Origin: Pseudaquabacterium pictum
GTDB taxonomy: Bacteria; Pseudomonadota; Gammaproteobacteria; Burkholderiales; Burkholderiaceae_C
Assembly: GCF_005403045.1 (NCBI RefSeq)
Contig: NZ_BJCL01000005.1
Coordinates: 62,001 to 126,000 of the forward strand
Direction: 5' to 3'
DNA length: 64,000 bases
Shown: positions 60,740 to 64,000 of the stretch, in pieces
How positions within the stretch are numbered: the stretch's first letter is position 1
Layout: each line of letters begins with the position of its first letter
Notes under the pieces: model-generated
The model's input: only the letters and a program-made list of their open reading frames with translations
Databases searched by the model: none
What the model was told of the DNA's origin: nothing
Made by a program: the position numbers and the translations under genes

Positions 60740-61877
60740 GGCAGCAGTGGACGCGCTGGTGCGCGGTGTGTGGGCGGCAGCCACCGGGGAGGCGAGCTGG
60801 GTGGATGCGCTGGATCCGGTGGCCAGGCACTTCCGGGCGCGGATGGCCGTGGTGCAGCGCTTCGACCTGGCCAACCACCGTGTGCTGGCCATCGAGTCCG
60901 GCGGCGCGCCGGACCTGGAGGACGGCGTTCTGCAGTACCTGCGCCAGTTCCACCAGCTGGATACGCGCAAGGCCAGCCTGCTGGAGGGCCGCCTGGTGCC
61001 GCACGGCGGCTGGTACCACGACCACGAACACCTCGACGAGCAGTTCGTGGCGGGCGATCCGTTCTACCAGCACTTCCTGCCGGCCTATGGCTGCCGCTAT
61101 GTGTCTGGCCGCACCCACGCACCGGCGCCGGACCAGGCCTGCCTGTTCGCCCTGGAGCTGGCGCCCGACCGCGGGCCGCTGGACACCGACGAGCGCGCCG
61201 AGCTGGACCGCCTCGGCGGCCACCTCGACGAGGCGCTGCGCGCCTACGAGCGGCTGCGCCGTGCGCAGGCGCAGGTGCTGGCCGGCCACCAGCTGCTGCA
61301 CACCTTCGCCCAGCCGATGTGGCTGATCGACACCGACCGCTTCGTCCACGACGCCAATGCGGCTGCACGGGCCGAGGCGCAGCAGGCGCGGCTGCTCGCC
61401 CAGCGCGGCCCGCACCTGGTGGCCACCGCCGGCCGGCTGGAGACGGCGCTGCTGGCGGCCGTGCACCAGCTGCGCGGCCAGCCGCATGGCAGCCGGCAGG
61501 TGCTGCAGCACCGCCCGGCCGGCGCCGCCCAGCCGCTGTGGCTGCACCTGTCGCTGCTGCAGCCGCAGTTGAGCGCCGGCGCCTTCGGTGCCCAGGCGAT
61601 GGTGCTGGTGACCCTGTTTGATCCGCAGCAGGTACCGGCCTTCGACCCCTATGCGCTGTCCAGCCTGCTGGACCTGACGCCCACCCAGGCGCGCGTGGCC
61701 ACCGGCCTGGCACAGGGCCACACCGTGGCGCAGATGGCGGCTGCCAGCGGCACGGCGGTGGCGACGGTCCGTTCGCACTTGTTCAGCGTGATGCAGCGGG
61801 TGGGCGCCAACCGTGGCGATGACCTGGTGCGCCGCCTGCACGACGGCCACCTGCTGTGGGGCGCGACCGGCGCCTGA
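60732..61877 (+). CDS. LuxR-type transcriptional regulator (second of tandem pair)
   Basis: Regulator of 381 residues with an N-terminal sensor (YHDHEHLDEQFVAGDPFYQHFLPAYGCRY), a PAS-like segment LLHTFAQPMWLIDTDRFVHDANAAAR near residue 195, and a LuxR helix-turn-helix (TPTQARVATGLAQGHTVAQMAAASGTAVATVRSHLFSVMQRVGANR near 315). The ATG lies eight bases inside the end of the first LuxR gene, so they are co-translated. The sensor part is about 40 residues longer than in its neighbour. Confidence 0.85.
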   Translation: MREAAVDALVRGVWAAATGEASWVDALDPVARHFRARMAVVQRFDLANHRVLAIESGGAPDLEDGVLQYLRQFHQLDTRKASLLEGRLVPHGGWYHDHEHLDEQFVAGDPFYQHFLPAYGCRYVSGRTHAPAPDQACLFALELAPDRGPLDTDERAELDRLGGHLDEALRAYERLRRAQAQVLAGHQLLHTFAQPMWLIDTDRFVHDANAAARAEAQQARLLAQRGPHLVATAGRLETALLAAVHQLRGQPHGSRQVLQHRPAGAAQPLWLHLSLLQPQLSAGAFGAQAMVLVTLFDPQQVPAFDPYALSSLLDLTPTQARVATGLAQGHTVAQMAAASGTAVATVRSHLFSVMQRVGANRGDDLVRRLHDGHLLWGATGA

Positions 61878-61892
61878 GCGGCCGGCGCAGGC

Positions 61893-62381
61893 TCAGGCCG
61901 CCAGCCGCTCCAGCGCCCACTGCAGCGCGCGGGCGTCGCTGCTGGCGCGGTGCCGGCCGATGCCCAGCGCGGCAAAGGCCTGCTGGCGCTCGGCGTCCAG
62001 CCGGGCCAGGCGGGCGTCGTCGAGCAGGCGGTTCACCGATTCCAGCTTGAAGCGCGGCACCAGGCCGGCTTCCTCGAACAACAGGCCCAGCCAGGCGTAG
62101 TCATGGGCCCAGCCGTCGCAGTAGACGGTGCGGCCGGCCAGATCGGCATTCAGGCGGCGGGCCACCTCGGCCACCGCGCGGCCGTGCTGCAGCAGCACCG
62201 GTCGGGCGATGCCGTGCACCCGCTCGGCCTGCTCGTCCCAGTGCTGCCAGTCGTCGGCCGGGCGCACGAGGCTGCACCAGGCCTGGCCATCCTCGCGCAC
62301 ATAACCGATCTCGATGGGGTAGCTGTGCCGACCGAAGCCCGAGGCCTCGATGTCGAGCACGCAACGCTGGGCATCCTGCAT
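61893..62381 (-). CDS. DEDD-family 3'-5' exonuclease
   Basis: Protein of 162 residues with the exonuclease fold of RNase T/DnaQ: Exo I VLDIEASGFG near residue 8, Exo II in YCDGWAHDYAWLGLLFEEAG near 88 and Exo III GIGRHRASSDARAL near 140, giving the DEDDh acids and His. It is short and lacks other domains, so it may trim RNA or DNA ends. The ATG at 62381 starts MQDAQRCVLDIE; an earlier in-frame ATG at 62420 would lie over the cytochrome terminator. Confidence 0.85.
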   Translation of the reverse strand: MQDAQRCVLDIEASGFGRHSYPIEIGYVREDGQAWCSLVRPADDWQHWDEQAERVHGIARPVLLQHGRAVAEVARRLNADLAGRTVYCDGWAHDYAWLGLLFEEAGLVPRFKLESVNRLLDDARLARLDAERQQAFAALGIGRHRASSDARALQWALERLAA

Positions 62382-62417
62382 CGGACCGCACGATAACCCA
62401 GCGCGGCCCGACCCAGG

Positions 62418-62445
62418 CAAACAAAAGCCCGCGCAGTGGCGGGCT
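62418..62445 (-). terminator. Rho-independent terminator after the cytochrome c gene
   Basis: On the minus strand AGCCCGC and GCGGGCT pair (62439-62445 with 62426-62432) around a six-base loop, followed by TTTTGTTTG. It lies 23 bases beyond the cytochrome stop at 62468. It separates that gene from the exonuclease gene on the same strand. Confidence 0.85.
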
Positions 62446-62467
62446 CGAGCGGGAGCGGGTGCTCAGC

Positions 62468-62788
62468 TCACTTGATCGACAGCACCCAGGTGGCGAGCTG
62501 CTTCGCTTCGTCGGCGCTGACCTGCGGGTTGGCCGGCATCGGGATCGCGCCCCAGTTGCCCTTGCCCGGCACGCTGCCCTTCTGGATGCGCTCGGCCAGC
62601 TGGGCGACGGCGTCCTTCTGGCCGGCGTATTTGGCGGCGACATCCTTGTAGGACGGGCCGACCAGCTTCTTGTCGGCGGCATGGCAGGCCATGCAGCTCT
62701 TCTTCTGGGCCAGTTCCATGCTGGCCTGGGCGGGCACGGCCAGCAGCATGCCCAGGGCGGCAGCGGCAAGCGCGAAGGGGGTCTTCAT
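62468..62788 (-). CDS. Class I cytochrome c (c-551/c8 type)
   Basis: Periplasmic electron carrier of 106 residues. Signal peptide (about 1-22, ending VPAQA), one haem site CMACH near residue 32, and the axial Met in WGAIPMPANP near 84. The mature size of about 84 residues and the VSADEAKQLATWVLSI end are typical of c-551/c8. It could feed nitrite reductase or a terminal oxidase. It has its own terminator and no operon partner. Confidence 0.92.
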   Translation of the reverse strand: MKTPFALAAAALGMLLAVPAQASMELAQKKSCMACHAADKKLVGPSYKDVAAKYAGQKDAVAQLAERIQKGSVPGKGNWGAIPMPANPQVSADEAKQLATWVLSIK

Positions 62789-62907
62789 GGAGTCCTTTCA
62801 GGGGCCACAGCCGGGAGCGGCTGCACTACAGTGTCTTCAATGCAGTTTAGCCCGCACCGGTTGACAGCCACCCGCTGCAACCCCGGGCCGCGCAAGGGGA
62901 CCAAGGC

Positions 62908-63189
62908 ATGTGGCTCGTGGTGGTGGGGGTGGTGCTGTCGGGGCTGAAGCTGGCCGGTGTCGGCTTCGTGGCCGGCTGGTCGTGGTGGCTGGTGCTGGCG
63001 CCGTTTGCGCTGGCGGCGGTCTGGTGGAAGGTGGCCGACATGACCGGCATCACCCAGCGCCAGGCGATGGCGCGGGAAGATGCCCGTGCCGCCCAGCGCC
63101 GCGAGGCGCAGTTCGAGTCGTTGGGCATGCGCCCGCCGTCGGCCGGCCGCCCGGCCAAGCCCGAGCGGTCCAACCGCGCCGACAACTGA
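62908..63189 (+). CDS. Small Trp-rich membrane protein (TIGR04438 family)
   Basis: Protein of 93 residues with two hydrophobic segments (MWLVVVGVVLSGLKLAGVG and GWSWWLVLAPFALAAVWWKVAD) and a charged tail (QRQAMAREDARAAQRREAQFESLGMRP). The Trp-rich membrane part and the basic tail fit the small family known from Burkholderiales; its role is unknown. It ends four bases from the convergent ilvD gene. Confidence 0.82.
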   Translation: MWLVVVGVVLSGLKLAGVGFVAGWSWWLVLAPFALAAVWWKVADMTGITQRQAMAREDARAAQRREAQFESLGMRPPSAGRPAKPERSNRADN

Positions 63190-63193
63190 GCGC

Positions 63194-64000
63194 TCAGAAC
63201 TTGTCGAGCACGGCGCCCGAGCTGGCGCTGCTGGCGTTGTGGGCGAACTTCGCCAGCACGCCGCGGGTGTAGCGCGGCGCCGGCTTCTTCCACAGCGCAC
63301 GGCGGCGGGCGATCTCGGCATCGTCGACGTTCAGCTGCAGCAGCAGCCGGTGCGCGTCGATGGTGATGGCATCGCCTTCCTGGATCAGCGCGATCAGCCC
63401 GCCCTCGGCGGCCTCGGGCGCCACATGGCCCACCACCATGCCCCAGGTGCCGCCGGAGAAGCGGCCGTCGGTGATCAGGCCCACGCTCTCGCCCAGGCCC
63501 TGGCCGATCAGCGCGCCGGTGGGCGCCAGCATCTCCGGCATGCCCGGGCCGCCCTTGGGGCCCAGGTAGCGCAGCACCATCACGTCGCCGGCGACGATTT
63601 TCTTGGCCATGATGGCCGCCAGCGCCGATTGCTCGTCGTCGAACACCCGCGCCGGGCCGGTGATCACCGGGTTCTTGAGACCCGTGATCTTGGCCACGCA
63701 GCCTTCGGGCGACAGGTTGCCCTTCAGGATGGCGAGGTGGCCTTCGGCATACAGCGGGTTGCTGACCTTGCGGATCACCTTGTTGTCGGCGGCCACCGGC
63801 GGCACGTCGGCCAGGTTCTCGGCCACGGTCTTGCCGGTGATGGTCATGCAGTCGCCATGCAGCAGGCCGGCGTCCAGCAGTTCCTTCATCACCGCGGGGA
63901 TGCCGCCGGCATGGTGCAGGTCGATGGCCAGGTACTGGCCGCTGGGCTTCAGGTCACACAGCACCGGCGTCTTGCGGCGCACGCGTTCGAAGTCGTCGAT
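63194..64000 (-). CDS. ilvD: Dihydroxy-acid dehydratase, C-terminal part (5' end beyond window)
   Basis: Last 268 or so residues of the branched-chain amino acid and pantothenate enzyme that dehydrates dihydroxyacids. The visible part has [48 protein letters not shown], with a Cys in the DCMT segment, [24 protein letters not shown] and [21 protein letters not shown]. The frame is open to the window edge, so the N-terminus and the start codon are not seen. Confidence 0.95.
   Translation of the reverse strand: MDDFERVRRKTPVLCDLKPSGQYLAIDLHHAGGIPAVMKELLDAGLLHGDCMTITGKTVAENLADVPPVAADNKVIRKVSNPLYAEGHLAILKGNLSPEGCVAKITGLKNPVITGPARVFDDEQSALAAIMAKKIVAGDVMVLRYLGPKGGPGMPEMLAPTGALIGQGLGESVGLITDGRFSGGTWGMVVGHVAPEAAEGGLIALIQEGDAITIDAHRLLLQLNVDDAEIARRRALWKKPAPRYTRGVLAKFAHNASSASSGAVLDKF

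Overview
The window is very GC-rich (about 70 % by eye) and is densely packed with genes joined by ATGA/GTGA overlaps. It has no rRNA, tRNA, insertion sequence, CRISPR array or prophage block. The gene content fits a betaproteobacterium of the order Burkholderiales, probably the Leptothrix/Rubrivivax/Ideonella-like group: a PedF-type cytochrome with a MoxJ-like partner, a PEP-CTERM protein, a small Trp-rich protein, a pyruvoyl-dependent arginine decarboxylase beside a PACE exporter, and a Mrp antiporter with fused A and B subunits. The taxonomic placement is inference.

Layout. 1-3.8 kb: an AcoR-like sigma-54 activator faces a PQQ-dehydrogenase-type cytochrome c and substrate-binding protein, with a near-perfect sigma-54 promoter between them. 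3.9-6.5 kb: a lone GspE/PilB-type ATPase. 6.6-13.8 kb: a TRAP transporter (DctM, DctQ, DctP) divergent from a fused 5-oxoprolinase and a pyroglutamyl peptidase, which looks like a pyroglutamate-use module. 13.9-16.0 kb: a periplasmic Cache protein and a chemoreceptor. 16.0-22.3 kb (minus strand): RpfE-like protein, RecJ, a PQQ sugar dehydrogenase, cobalt-type nitrile hydratase alpha and beta with accessory protein, then an ECF sigma factor and a zinc anti-sigma; most of these overlap by four bases.

22.4-25.4 kb: LolC/E, LolD, arginine decarboxylase and PACE exporter. 25.6-31.0 kb: a secreted M43 protease, then a minus-strand S1C protease-MoxR-DUF58-VWA operon with a small secreted protein. 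31.1-35.6 kb: TatD, MscS, a hypoxanthine-DNA glycosylase, a spermidine synthase-like protein, a large inverted repeat, ArfB and a LysE exporter. 35.6-36.5 kb: a pair that resembles phage spanins (Rz/Rz1). 36.6-42.7 kb: a DUF808 protein, then a second MoxR-DUF58 operon with a TgpA-type transglutaminase and an MltB lytic transglycosylase.

42.7-48.1 kb: a histone-deacetylase-like hydrolase, a second MscS channel, a radical SAM enzyme coupled to an unrecognised 114-residue protein, and class I fumarase. 48.2-54.8 kb: a six-gene mrp operon followed by a DUF2062 gene. 54.8-62.4 kb: a Ca/Na antiporter, a YqhA-like protein, acetyl-CoA synthetase, a PEP-CTERM protein facing two tandem LuxR-type regulators, and a DEDD exonuclease. 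62.4-64 kb: a small cytochrome c, a Trp-rich protein, and the 3' part of ilvD running off the right edge.

The parts most worth following up are the nitrile hydratase operon with a coupled sigma/anti-sigma pair, the radical SAM/114-residue pair, the spanin-like pair, the twin palindromes in front of the tandem LuxR genes, and the sigma-54 promoter.
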